From the NCBI GenBank assembly GCA_019095985.1, contig CM032660.1:20365745-20429744 (forward strand): a stretch of 64,000 nt of DNA, in the 5' to 3' direction. The position numbers and the translations under genes were made by a program. The notes below the pieces were generated by a model that ran no database searches, was not told where the DNA came from, and saw nothing but the letters and a program-made list of their open reading frames with translations. This DNA is from Streblospio benedicti. Taxonomy: Eukaryota; Annelida; Polychaeta; Spionida; Spionidae. This document shows, piece after piece, positions 26,901 through 38,600 of this stretch (the stretch's first letter is position 1; each line of letters opens with the position of its first letter).

Positions 26901-27884
26901 GTACAAAAAATGCAGCAACTGTCTTAGGCAATGCCTATTCATATTATTTGTACAGAAGCCTTAGGTGACTTACCTGATGAGGAGAATGAAGGACGGCTGA
27001 TGATCAAACCAGGCCAAGGGAATAAAGCCGATAGTGGTGTCCAACAAGACCTACCAGCTGGGGAACAAGCAGAGAACTACATGAAAGCACCGACAGGTAA
27101 ACATGCACCAACAAACTCGTATTATCAAAGTATTCTAAACCAGTATACATATGTACTGTACATAGAGGTCAGGCACGCAAGTTCTAATGCCAGCTCCCAA
27201 GGCATGTGTGCCGGTATTTTTTTTAAATGATGAAATGCTCAAATCTTTTGCATCGCAACATAATCTTGACGTATTTGTATTTTTACTAATGTATTACTTA
27301 TTCAAAAACTTATTGTGTGTATAAAGGTTTCTTATTCATCCTGTGCTTTGACTAGACACAACATTGTCAATGAATAAGCTACAAGAAAGCCCTGTTTCTT
27401 TTGTCACTTTTGAGACCACATAGAAAATTGCATGGTAGGAAATAGGATGAGTTGGCAATTCTCATTGGGCTTAGAGCACTTAATTACGACCAATACCGTA
27501 TCAGAGTCAATGAAGAGATCACACGTTAATCCTGTATCAGGTTCTTTCCATGGCTATGGGCATAGAACCGTACATAGAACAGAATAGAATCCCATAGAAC
27601 AGTGTTGTCAGAGAATGTTCTGCATCCTTCAAAAGCATCTTGAAAATTAACTTTTAACATAGTTTCACTTACTCATATAATAATAATGAATATATTATAT
27701 ATGATCTCGAGATTCTTATATTTAGATTGATCTATATTACAACTATTACTACTGATAAAAAAAACTTGATTCATGTATAAATTGTATTTTAGACCAGCCT
27801 GTGGCTTCAGAAGAAGATCCGAAGTCAAAGGACTCGAGGAATGGTCACCCTGGGCCATCTTCTGGGTATGGGTCAATGAAGTAG
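17971..27884 (+). CDS. Unrecognised multi-exon gene; possible TIR/SEFIR-like N-terminus
   Basis: I do not recognise this protein. Exons with good splice sites are 17971-18084, 18846-19083, 19368-19508, 22569-22680, 25125-25150, 25455-25577, 25785-25854, 26956-27096 and 27793-27884. The start at 17971 (MSENVAVYFPGDLLHPHPK) follows an acceptor directly, so a 5' UTR exon is likely. Phases agree except between 19508 (ends one base into a codon) and 22569 (starts on a codon), so at least one exon is missing; the assembly gap lies there. The N-terminal 150 residues alternate predicted strands and helices (VAVYFP; GTVLSHARCYG; LRLDMEV; ELFLALKEIF; QVVILYL; RLCCID), an order like TIR or SEFIR domains, but no family motif settles this. 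The middle is helical and charged (LSTLRDRWQYWLAICGERET). The last two exons are disordered and end GHPGPSSGYGSMK. No membrane span is seen. Confidence 0.7.
19753..19852. other. Assembly gap (100 N)
   Basis: Run of 100 N in the intron after exon 19368-19508. Real size unknown. It may hide the exon implied by the phase mismatch. Confidence 0.99.
19878..20175 (+). mobile_element. tRNA-derived SINE, copy 1
   Basis: A tRNA-like head at about 20068-20143 has an A-box-like TGGCCTAATGG and a B-box-like GAGTTCGATTCC. The preceding body (GGATAGGAAAGGAATGACAG) and the following AAAGTTTTACAGGTTTACCC recur at 21528-21832 in the same orientation. The cloverleaf is not intact, so it is not a tRNA gene. 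Confidence 0.7.
20740..20944 (-). mobile_element. tRNA-derived SINE, different family
   Basis: On the minus strand a tRNA-like head begins near 20943, with TGGCCTAATGGTTAGAGCG (A box) and GTGAGTTCGCGGCCC (B box). The anticodon arm does not fold, so this is a SINE head. The body towards 20740 is GC-richer than its surroundings; its 3' limit is uncertain. Confidence 0.6.
21528..21832 (+). mobile_element. tRNA-derived SINE, copy 2
   Basis: Partner of the SINE at 19878-20175: shares GAAGGATAGGAAAGGAATGA, CAAGTATGAACCAG, the A-box region TTGCCTAATCAATAAGG and the B-box region GTGAGTTCAATTCC. Both copies lie in the same intron of the unrecognised gene. Confidence 0.7.
22073..22155. repeat. Small palindromic MITE
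   Basis: CTAGTCTCGATCAACC at 22073 and GGGTTGACCGAGACTAG ending at 22155 form near-perfect inverted ends around a 40-bp centre. A related, more diverged pair (CCTCGATCAACCAGGCC / GGCTGGTTGAACGTGGC) lies at about 26298-26362. Confidence 0.65.
22213..22377. mobile_element. MITE with TACCGTATACGACCATCC ends
   Basis: The ends 22213-22239 and 22351-22377 are inverted repeats (TACCGTATACGACCATCCAA...) with few mismatches. About 165 bp, non-coding, in the intron just before exon 22569-22680. Confidence 0.75.
22740..23276. other. Intron sequence, nothing recognised
   Basis: AT-rich intronic DNA between exon 22569-22680 and the TTAA-flanked element. No coding or repeat signal seen. Confidence 0.5.
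23281..24965. mobile_element. TTAA-flanked non-autonomous DNA transposon
   Basis: Flanked by TTAA at 23277-23280 and 24966-24969. The ends AGGGGAAGCCTAGAACATTT and (reverse complement of the right end) GTGGGAAGCCTAATACATTT form imperfect inverted repeats, and similarity continues inwards into AT-rich DNA. TTAA targets are used by piggyBac and Kolobok elements; the ends do not decide between them. No transposase frame is seen. It contains a nested element at 24204-24379. Confidence 0.75.
24204..24379. mobile_element. Nested pogo/Tigger-like MITE
   Basis: Begins CAGTAGAACCTATCC and ends GACAGGTTTCACTG, imperfect inverted repeats with CAGT ends, flanked by TA on both sides (24202-24203 and 24380-24381). 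The internal pairing of GGAGACC and GGTGCCTCC segments fits a Tigger-type MITE. It is inserted in the TTAA-flanked element at 23281-24965, so it is the younger of the two. Confidence 0.7.
26440..26830 (+). repeat. Dispersed repeat family B, copy 1
   Basis: Shares an ordered series of segments with 28770-29200: GTTAAAG(G)ATAAATGAA, TGTTAATTA.ATGCTCT, TATAATTCT.A.TACAAA, TGTGAGGTT.GC, then TTCA.ATTTT.CAC.AT. Same orientation, clearly diverged, no coding frame. Confidence 0.65.
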
Positions 27885-28121
27885 CTTTGCATTTCATGGC
27901 CATATCCAATACAGTGTAGTATATACCTGTAGTCAATTTAGGATGATATCACATAGTCTTTGGTGAACTAGGTTCCAGTGACAGAGTGGACTTTAAGTGT
28001 CATTTTTAAATTTTAATTAAATTTTCAAAGGTGTAGAGTTGTTTCAATATGTTATAATATATAAGATGTATCATTTATTATGACAATCTTGTAATCTTTA
28101 AATAGCCTTGCTTTCAAAAGA

Positions 28122-28127
28122 AATAAA
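28122..28127 (+). terminator. Polyadenylation signal of the unrecognised gene
   Basis: AATAAA 238 bp after the stop codon at 27882-27884, followed within 20 bp by a T-rich stretch (GTTTTTTCAAACGTTATTG). Good position for the transcript end. Confidence 0.6.
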
Positions 28128-28769
28128 GTTTTTTCAAACGTTATTGTTTATTAATTGCTTTTTTTATCGTATGTATTCTAATATTTAAACAGACATGTAC
28201 ATCGTCATTGGTAAAGATAGATAGTTATGAGAAATACTTAGATGATTTTTACAATCATTTTTGTTTTTATGTAGTTAGAGATGTCCTTGAGCCAAACTTG
28301 CAACATTTATTTTTCAACATAGACATGGGGTACCGGCAATCTTTTGGGCAGAGCTTGTTATGAATTTCTTTTTTGTTTTACCAACAATGTTCTAAGGTAC
28401 GATTTTCAAAATGGTCACCACTGATTCTCCATAAATTGTAACTTGACTTAAATCAAATAGAAAGCTGAACTTCGTGTGAATGAATTTCTCGTACCCTAAA
28501 ACTAAAAAATTAGGTACTTGTAAAATTAGAATGAATATAATAATATGTGGCTGGACATTGTACAAGCCATTTTTGTTCATAAAAGTCTGGTGATTTGGTA
28601 TACAGCATCCGACCCAGTTTTAACTGGGTGGCTTCCTTACACATCGAGTGGTCACGGCTAAAAAGGATCTCGAGCAAAGGATACACAGATAATATTATGG
28701 ACCTATCTGACGTTTTATGTCTGATGAAAAAAGGCATTTTGTGTAAAAATACGTTTGTCAAGAACAAGA

Positions 28770-29200
28770 CACGCTATTGGTGTTAAAGGATAAATGAATG
28801 CAGTTGATATGTTAATTACATGCTCTGGTTATTATGTAGACATAATAATAAGGATATATAATGCTGGTTTAATATTATAATTCTCACTACAAAATGTGAG
28901 GTTTGCAGGAACACAAATGTCACGAGCAAAATAAAGGGAGTTTTTGTGAATAATATACCGGTAGCACTTATAATCCATACAATATTAATATTATTTCTCA
29001 AAGTGCACAAAGCATACTAATAGTAGCAAGTACTCAATGCTTGTTGAAAAATATGCTTTTGTGACAGTTAAATAAATTGGCCTAAAATAACCCCCTTTCA
29101 GCAAATTTCATATTTTTCACAATTTTCATGGATAAAAAAATAATAAAATTAAGTATTGCCAATTAGCATGTTATCAACATAATTACAAACCTCTTCTCTT
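28770..29200 (+). repeat. Dispersed repeat family B, copy 2
   Basis: Diverged partner of 26440-26830, downstream of the gene's poly(A) signal. No coding frame. Confidence 0.65.
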
Positions 29201-29215
29201 TTCAACATTAAATGT

Positions 29216-29440
29216 GCTGACAGCAAGTTCATGGAGTAACATTTTCTATTATAACTAAAAAATGGGAATGAATGGTTATCAAAATAAAAATTATAGGAAT
29301 GATATGCTATTTTTTTTGCCACATCTACATTGTAATTTCTGTTATTCTGAATGGTTTACATAACAGTGAACAATTGCATGAAAATGGCATTTTTTCAGTC
29401 TGAGAAACAGTCAAACATTTTAAAATCTCAAAAATTGGGG
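29216..29440 (-). repeat. Dispersed repeat family A, copy 2
   Basis: Reverse-complement copy of 862-1165. Its boundary CTGACAGCAAGTTCATGGAG lies at the left. Similarity stops at AAAATTGGGGA near 29437 where the fold-back element starts, and TTAGGTTC at about 30034 may be its continuation, so the fold-back may be inserted in this repeat. Confidence 0.65.
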
Positions 29441-30022
29441 ACCTGCCACGGCGACTGGTTCCGACTTGGTGACGACTTGAGGAAGACTTTATTACGACCA
29501 CATCCCGACATGGTGAAGACCTGATGAAGACTAGGTTGAGACTTGGTTGCGACATAGCCCTGATGATGGCGATGTGGTCAAGACCTGGTAAAGACCTGGT
29601 AATAATGGGCCGACTGTATATACAACTTGGTAAAGACACGGTGGCGACTTGGTGACAATCACCCAAAAATGACGAATCGTCATCTAGTCTTCGTCCAGGT
29701 AAAGACCACGTCCAGGTAACGTCTTTACCAACTCGTTATCTAGTCTCCATAGTCGACAACAAGTCGTTATCTAGTCTTCCAAAAAAGTCGCCAGCAGACC
29801 GGCGATTGGTCGCGATTTTTTAGTTCCACCTTCATGCAGCTGAACTAAAAAACTCGCCATGGTTTGCTGGCGACTCAAAAAATCAATAAAAAATCATTAC
29901 CAAGTCATTATCAAGTCTTTACCAAGTGTCAACCAGGTCTTAACCAAGATAACAACCATAAAATCATGGTTTTCACCTGATCGCGACATGATAACAACGT
30001 GGTCGCGACGGAAAAGACTAGA
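29437..30022. mobile_element. Fold-back element with 11-bp phased repeats
   Basis: The left half carries degenerate units of the type GACNTGGTNAA. GAC begins at 29463, 29474, 29485, 29496, 29507, 29518, 29529, 29540 and 29551: nine in a row at exactly 11 bp. After a slip come 29582 and 29593, then 29635 and 29646. The right half carries the reverse complement (ACCAAGTC): GTC at 29904, 29915 and 29937, also on an 11-bp grid. The centre holds a longer inverted repeat: AGTCGCCAGCAGACC and TTTTTTAGTTC at 29786-29827, and their mirror GAACTAAAAAACTC...GGTTTGCTGGCGACT at about 29842-29876. No gene. Exact ends and target duplication are not resolved. Sea-urchin TU fold-back elements also have long arms of short reiterated units; relatedness is unproven. 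Confidence 0.7.
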
Positions 30023-30049
30023 GTTAGGTTCATTTTACACAAAGCGATC

Positions 30050-31422
30050 GATGATGTTTAACCCCTATGATGCTACCCAAGCTCAGAGTACCCAAGTGAG
30101 ATAATCACATGTAAGACATAGAATGACAAAGGTTTATCGAGTGAACACTTTTTAATAAAAAGTACATAGGATATATGATAAACTTACAAATATAAATATA
30201 TACAATTACTAGCTGTTTACCCGGCGTTACTCGGGTTGAAGCAGATGAGATCCGGAACACATTAAATGCTCCTCCCTCCCCATCCTTTCCCTTGTCCCAC
30301 ATCCCACACACCAGCCCCGGTCACTATACAGGTCTGGAAAGATTAAATACACCTCCATCACCCTCCTCCCACAGTCTTATGTGACAGCCATACACACATA
30401 CTACATGTATATGGCAATGTTTGATCACCCCCTTTCTGCTGCTGCTTGGGTTGAAATTGATTAGATCTGGAACAGATGAAAGCTCCTCCCGTCCTCACCA
30501 CCAGCCATGCCTGCCCACACCCCCCCCCCCCCACCCACGGCCCCCAGCCATATGGACACACACACCATTTCTGCCAACACCCCTCCTCAAAACAGGTACG
30601 GAGCAGATAACATGCACCTTGGATTGTATTAACTTGTTAATTATAAGGCATTTCAGATGTGCATGCTTCTTGTATTCTAGCCGTTCCTACTATCACTGCC
30701 CACTCCTGTCAATCACTTGCTTGATCACTGACAGGCGCAAATATTAATATTGGAACATATAGACGATTAAAAATGTAGTTACCAAAAATTGGACTATTCT
30801 TTGATATTATCATATGGCTATTACATCAAGGACAAAAAAACAACTAAAAATCTGAGCACACAGAACTAATGGAGTTAATAGAAAAATTGTGTACATTTCA
30901 CCAATGCTGCAATTAACACTACACTACATACCCGGGACTACATGTACCTAGATAATGCAATCAATTACTATTACTCACCTCATAATTCTGTAAGCCGCTG
31001 CATAATTGTATAATCGTAATATGTAACCTCAAATGTGGCATATCTGGAAGTGAATAAGTGATGTCAAAAGCTATATACTGCTGGTTGCATTGCAACCAAC
31101 ATGAAAACAATGTAGTAATATAGTGTGTGTGTGGGGGGGGTCTAAGCAGGATTTAGGAAAGGAAAATTTTTGACTGAAAAATAAGTTGGAGATGAGAAAG
31201 AACAATTTGAGAGAGATGGAGATTCACAAGTTATTGAAAATAACCCCTTGTCTAAACATGCAATTTTTTCTGAAATTTGTTTTCACACCCTCTCAGCCAA
31301 TCAGAATTTCGGGAAATTTTATGTACCCTCCCGTCAAACAAATGCCAGTAGGGATCTTTTGGAAGAACCACGTTTTCAAGACAAATACAGAAGAACCACT
31401 ATTTTTATAAAATATAAGCCTC
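30050..31422. other. Intergenic DNA with C-rich repeats
   Basis: No gene is recognised. Two related segments at about 30210-30270 and 30438-30490 (ACTCGGGTTGAAGCAGATGA / GCTTGGGTTGAAATTGATTA, each followed by GGAACA and GCTCCTCC) are a local repeat with C-rich tracts. A TG/G microsatellite lies at about 31120-31140. Confidence 0.45.
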
Positions 31423-31522
31423 NNNNNNNNNNNNNNNNNNNNNNNNNNNNNNNNNNNNNNNNNNNNNNNNNNNNNNNNNNNNNNNNNNNNNNNNNNNNNN
31501 NNNNNNNNNNNNNNNNNNNNNN
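31423..31522. other. Assembly gap (100 N)
   Basis: Run of 100 N upstream of the LRR gene; may hide its 5' exons. Confidence 0.99.
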
Positions 31523-32630
31523 CTGAATGACATAAAAGTATGTGTCATAAATAATAAACGCTTGAGTGATTTCTTGCTTTGATATCAATAACTTCTTTAA
31601 AAGGAGATTGAACTGTATAGGGTAACTTAATCAGTTTTTGGCCCCTTAAAGGCCGAAAACTGAAATTATGTCATAGAAACCAAATGCAAACAAACTCAGT
31701 GAAATCCTCTTGTATGTATTAAACTTACAACAAGACCCATAGATAGTTATATTGGCGAAATATTATTTTAAAAAGAAAACACAGTTATGGACAAAATTGT
31801 TTTATCTATGATTTTAGACCCCCCCCCCCACACACACACGGTTACAGTAATCGGCCCCTCTACATTTTCGAACCGGAACCTCGTGATTATGTTTGAAACC
31901 TTCACAAAACCACCTCAAACTGATACAAGGCACAAATCCCAGGCACAGATACAAACAGTACTAGTATCTTATAGTAATACCAATCACATAGATTTTAGTA
32001 AATTGTAGGAAGGTCATAAAGTAACACTTAATTGCTAGGGCCGAAAACTGGAAGGCAAGTTCAGCTCTGCATGACACGAACCTTACAGAATGTGTGTTGT
32101 TGTTGAGTTGTGACCGTATTACAAGGAAAGGTCTTTATGGAAATATATCATGATCATTGTGAAGGACTGTTGTTGACATATTATGATTCAATTTACTGTA
32201 TAAATCCATGTTATTTGAATAAAAAATAATATATTGTATTTTTCACTACAGGGGCCGATTTCGGGTGACGTAACCCATATATATTGCACCCCAAATTTCA
32301 CTAATCACTTGCCGCTTTAAATCACGTTGAGTTTTTACCCCCCCCCTACACACACACACACACACTAGTTTTTATACCCTCATACCCTCCAAGGGCCATG
32401 CTAAATGGTAGCCCCCTAATAACATTCTATTGTTCATTATAGTCTAAGTCACTCATTCAATATTGACATTGTATTAGGCATAGCACATTAATGCATGTAA
32501 TGGATGCACCATTATCGTTTATTTACCTAGAATGTGTGTATTACTTATAATCACTTTTTGCCTTTGGAAAAAAAATCCGGCTCAAAATCACATAAAAGCA
32601 AGGACTGAAAATGAACTTGTCATGACCATG
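31523..32630. other. Upstream region of the LRR gene, with microsatellites
   Basis: No exon is identified. Two poly-C plus (AC)n microsatellites lie at about 31819-31840 and 32338-32366. A signal-peptide exon of the LRR gene could lie here or in the gap but I cannot point to it. Confidence 0.4.
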
Positions 32631-32634
32631 CAGA

Positions 32635-35600
32635 ATGTCGGTGAATACGGTACACCGGGCAGTTTTGCTAGTTATGAGTACATACATGGAAAATTATGTA
32701 AACTGTTTAACCGTCTACAACTCTTGTGATTTTGATGATATTTTACAAGATGAAGTTACAGAACTTGCTATGCAACATTGCAATTTTAGTCATGTTGATG
32801 TTGATGTTGAACTACGCAGGTTTACCTCATTGGTCACTTTGGACTTGAAAAATTGCAGTCTACAAACATTTCCTGTGAGTATTGAAACTTTTAATCATCA
32901 AATGCAATTTCGACTGATTTCTTTTCTAATCATATTTATAAAAATAATGTTTGCATTACTTTTATACTTTTTTGGAAGCAGCCACCATTTCGACAGATAG
33001 GGGGCCACAAAAATATTCGCTCCTTAGAGCACGATCATAAATATAATAATGATACCGGGTGGGGGGGGAGAGTCGTCCAAAAAAAGTGGAGGGGTCGTCT
33101 AGCTTTTCTGATTCCTTTTGGGGGGTCGCTGAACTTTTTTATCGCGCTGCGGTATATTTTTCTTCAAATATTTTCTTTTAGCAATGCAATGACTAAATAG
33201 AGGACTTTTTCTTTAGTGGGTGGGGGGGTCACTCAACTTTTTAAAATGTTGATGGGGGGGGGCCGGTTAACTTTTTCTTTGAGCCCCAAAAAAATGGACG
33301 ACCCCCCCCAGTATCGTTATTTATGATAGTTCCCTTATTGTCATCTGACAGGGAAGGGGTCACAAAATATTTTTGTTTTGTCTTGCAATACATATTCTCG
33401 TGCATATTAATGTTTCAGCAAGCTTTGTACCAAGGTCCGTTGTACATAATTCTAATAGAATATTCAACTTAAAAAATTGTCACATTCACATTTGATAACA
33501 AATTTTGAATAATCAGCTTCTCCGAGTCTTTGGAGATTGAGACTTTGCCTGGGTGTGCCAACTCACTAAACTGCAAACCCAAAACTTATTGCAAACCATT
33601 TATTACACACAGTCTGAATCTACAAAGTTAAAAGGATCGTGATGAGCTAGGATTTGGCGACAAGACCTTTGATTTAAGTATGACAGTCCATATAATATGA
33701 TTATTACTGTAGCAGGTTAAAATGTATGCATTTGTATAGAATCAGTAAACTTAAAAAATTGTCCAACTTAATTGGTAAAGGGTTATTTCTTATTAATAGG
33801 TGTGATCATTATTTTTTCAATCATAAAAAGGAATAAGTGATATTAAATCAGGGGCTATGAGAACAGAGCGCAAATATTTATTGATGATGGCCCCCATTAG
33901 CCAGGATGAAGGAATATTTTGTATTATCAGTGCCCTTCCTCACAGACACTTCACACCATTAAAAAAAACTTCAAATTTCATCCTGAATTATCTTATAAAT
34001 TTTGACTGATCAGCTGTGTCACTGATATTTTATCTTAATATGTAGAATTTTCATTTTACAACAGAACAATTGAATGGTTATGTTTAATAATTGTAAATTT
34101 TTGTTATCAAAATATGCAGTTTATTTGGTCTATATTGACATACCTGGTGAGTAAATACTACATGTACTATTGAAAAAAAATTCTATAATTTTTTTGTTTT
34201 CAAAATGTTTTGAATATTATGGTCTTTAATCACAGAAATATTCATTACAACTTTTGATAACAAATTTTAACTTTATTCCTAAACAAATTTCATGTCCGTA
34301 CTCTATCTATTCTTCCAAGATGGTAATTAATGCAATCACTACTTCCTCCTTTACAGTCTTTATGCAATTAAGCAATATATGCAATTATCAGATATGCAAT
34401 TAAATGATATCGTCTACATCTTTTTCCCACAGTGCACTTGCTGAATATTGTTTTGCAGAATGTCACTCATCTCTCATCAACGCTGCAGAATTTGAAGATT
34501 ACATACAACCCTATGATCACCCACGCCAGTGGAGATCTTATTGAACCATTGGTAAACCTTAAATATGTGGATTTAAGACACAACCAACTTGAGGTTTTTC
34601 CAGACAGGCATGTTTATATGCCCAGATTGCAACGTTTATTCATACATTACAACAGGTATTTTATATTGCAAAGAAATTATGTGCATAAATAATAATGCTT
34701 TTTAAAGCAAGTATGTCTACATGAAAGTATGCCTACATGTAAATAGCTTCATCATTGATCTAATAGATAGAGGAATCTCTTTCACTGTACACGTTATTTC
34801 CAGTGTCAAAAATCTCCCAACTTGTTAAACTATCTCAGGTGTCTGTAGTGTATTAAGGGCCGGTCACACACAATATTACGTCCACATCACGTCCACAAAG
34901 TTAAGAAAATCAATTTAGACTTGGAAGTGCTTTGCACGTGATGAAGCAGATGAAGCAAGTCAGCGGTGGTTCCACTGCTGAAGTACTGTCTATGCACTGC
35001 CAACCACGTCCCAACCACGTGTAACAACAAATCAATGCCAGTTTGCCGCACATTGTGCTTTTATTTGTGGAAAACGTGAATGTAGCGACGTAGCGCCTGT
35101 TGTTTTAGCCACGTCTTGTTGCGTCCCTTGTATTATAAACACTGCTGGAGCACGGTTTGTCACTTATGTGTCACGTCTGATGCACGTCTTTATATTGTGT
35201 GTGTTTATCCATCAACCGTCCATGGTTGGACGCGGAATCAGTTTTGAACTGGCAAGACACAGATAAAACAACAGGTGCTCCTGTGGCTACATTCAGGCTG
35301 TACACGAATTACAGGATTGATTTTCCCCCCCCCCCCCATTACATACAGGTCCGTACCGCACGCCGTCGTGGATTTGTTACTAAAAATAGCATTTTTGTTT
35401 GAAATTTGGTGCCCGGGGTGGCCCGCACCGCATAGAAGCAAACACCACGGAAATTGATTATACTGGCACCGCGCAGTACGAAATGGCCATATTTTGGCGC
35501 AGTGGCTGTACCGCGTCCAAGCCGCGCCACTTTTTCCTGCCACTTCCCCGTAGAAGTCGCACGGTGCCGTCGAAGCCCATGCCGTCCGGCACGGGGATTA

Positions 35601-38600
35601 TCGATCGGTATTGATCGAAATTCTCTTTGATGTCGCCGAGGTGTGTTCACTGCTGTGTGGTATGTGTTGTTGACTGAATGACTTCAAGACAAGCTGACCT
35701 TTTCTTGTTTATTGCACACAATGGTATGGGTATCGAAACTGTAAGCTCAAAATTGGCGAGAAATTTGGGTGATTTTCGTGCCATGCGCAACACAGTTGGG
35801 GTAAAACGGTGCCGTTGACGGCGTCGTTTTATACCATTTCACGCTGCACCAGCACCGTTATGAACTGTCAGCGGTACGATGCTATGTTTCCCCATGTTAA
35901 ATTGGGCGCCGCCCACGGCGTGCTCCTAAGACGCGCACGGCATGTCATGCCGCGGCGGTGTGGTTGAAGTCGCTGACGGCACGAATAATGGTAAAGCATG
36001 ACACCGCAGACATACTTCACGTCACAGATCTGAGGCTGCGTACCGTTGGCGTATTTCATGCCGTGGGACGCAATCGACGTCACCGGGCCATTTTTTCGTG
36101 CCGCTGACGGTGCAATTTCGTGCCGCAGGAGTAGCAAATCCAGGGGGGCAGGGGTGGTTTTAATCCAGACGTGGCACGAAGAAATAACGCCAGCGGCATG
36201 ACCTTTTTACAGCCCCACACACTTTTTTTCACTTTTTTCAATATTCGGTGCCACGCCGTCAGGTAAGCCCCACGGCTTGGCAAGTATTTAATGGATTGGT
36301 TAGAAGTAGCTGGGACGTGTTATACATATAGCAGTGTATAGATGTGTTTCAGTCATGGAACTGCCACCGACTGCTGCACCGCATGCAAAATCACGTCCAA
36401 GTCTAAATTGAGCAAAAATGACCACCGACAACCACATTCACCAGATTTTCATAACTTCTTGGGCGTGATGTGGATGTAATATTGTGTGTGACCGGCTCTT
36501 GAAATAACCCTCGGTATCTGTCCATTGACGTGACACATTTTCTTCAAAATCCATGAAGGTGAACTGGATCTGCTCATATAAAGGTTGTTGCCCTTAATGC
36601 AGAATCAATGGCTTCAACAAAAAGAATGTTAGAAGAACATTTCACATGACTGAACCTGAATTTTCATGCACTTCCGGGTTTAAGCATGGATAGGTGGTCC
36701 ATATAAAACTGACTGTTTGGATGAGGGGTTATTTTCATGAAACCTGTAAATTTAATGTTAAAAGCATTCTATTTAAATGTCTGTTGCTGTGCTTGTTTTA
36801 CACGATTCTAAACACAATATTTTACATTTATTTTAGTAATTTATTTTATCAATTTGGAAAATATTTTCGATTCTCAAGAATCCTTTTCAATCAAACTAAA
36901 AACCATTTTCATCTACAAAATTTAGAAAAGCATCACACAAAGTTCCTTAATAATCATCAGTGTCTTTGAAACACTAAAAACTATAAAATACGACAAGATG
37001 TCTTGTCGGGCAAAGTTATTGTGGTGCAGATGCTCCAATGACCAACATTCAATCAATATCCCTGATGTTATAGACTTCATATTCTACGACTGAGCATGTT
37101 AAATCGTGGTTGCATGTAGTCGTATGTACTTGCTACTTGTTGTGTTTGCGTGTTCATACCTTCCGCACTACAGATCATCTTGGTATCCTTTAGGGAGTCA
37201 GATAGGGGATGCTATGTCACTTATGTACAGTATGTACTATGCAAGCATGATTTTTGTGACAATACAAATACAGCATGCATTATACATTGTAGGTTGAAAG
37301 ATATCCCTGACATAACAGCTACCACTGTTGTCTTTGTTAATGTGCAACATAACCAATTGACTGACATCACAAAACTGTTACCAATGAAGAATGCAATGAC
37401 AATTTTAGAAGCTCCGGACAACCTCATTTCAAATATTGACCCAAAAGTTTCGGGGTTATTCACCAAGTTAGATATCATTCGTCTAAACTACAATGAACTA
37501 ACGACCTTCCCCGACTTCAGTGGCTGCGGTGATACTCTCAATAGGCTTGGATTAACGCACAATAAGATCGAATATATCCAGACTGATGCTCTCATTCAAC
37601 TTTCAAACTTGAAGTGGCTACTTATTCAATACAATAAACTCAAGGTACAGAGATTTTTTTTCTTTCCTTTTTTTAGACTTACAATTATACATGTAAAACA
37701 AAACTGAAAGCATTACAAAAGCAATCATGTGGGTACGCAAGGCTTGATTTGTTTTTAATTTTGCAAAATTGCAAATGTTATATCAATCTGTGTTTTCTCT
37801 AGGTATTACCAGAATTTTGGCTGCTCCCTAAACTTGAACGGATCTACTTGAATAATAACGATGCACTGACGACTTTCCCACACATCACAGGTTAGTCATT
37901 TGAATAGTAGATTTTAAGATATATATTAATAATGCAGTACTTTGGAATTAGCCATACTCATCCCAAACTACTGCGCTAGTTATATTCATCAAATTTAGTA
38001 CACAACACACTGATGTGACGACCTCACCTTTGGTTGGATGGCGATACTATAACCACTACGTAATTCGTAAATTTGAATTGTATGATTGGACATATTCAAG
38101 CTTTTAAAAAGTAACATAAAATGAAATGGATATTCTGCTTGAATTATATGAAAGCATCAACCTGCCAGTCAGAACCATACCAACCATAGAACACATTTAC
38201 ACTAGCTTGTATCAAATACACTGTAATAGAGCAGAGGAAGGTAATGCGCTAACAGCAAGTTCATGGAGAAACATTTTCTATAATAACTAAAAATGGTCTT
38301 GAATATCAAAATAAGAATTATAGCAATGAATCGCTATTTTTTGTCAGATCTACATTGCAATGTTTGTTCTTCTGAATGGTTTACATAATAGTGAACACTT
38401 ATGAACATGAAAATGCATTGTTTCAGTCAGACATTTTGAACATTCCTAATTTTGGGGATTAGATTAGGTTCCATGCCCATGATTACAATAGCAAAGTTTG
38501 TTTATATTTTTTTTATTTGCATACATATTGCTGTGTCACTTGAATGACTGAAAATATTGCTGTTCTAATCATGGTGGGCCTACCTAATCTTCTATTTATT

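Noticed and set aside
35199-36283. Several overlapping open frames of 60-103 codons on both strands
   Set aside because: They lie in the GC-rich interior of the fold-back element at 34857-36498, where stop codons are rare on all frames; none has a recognisable motif.
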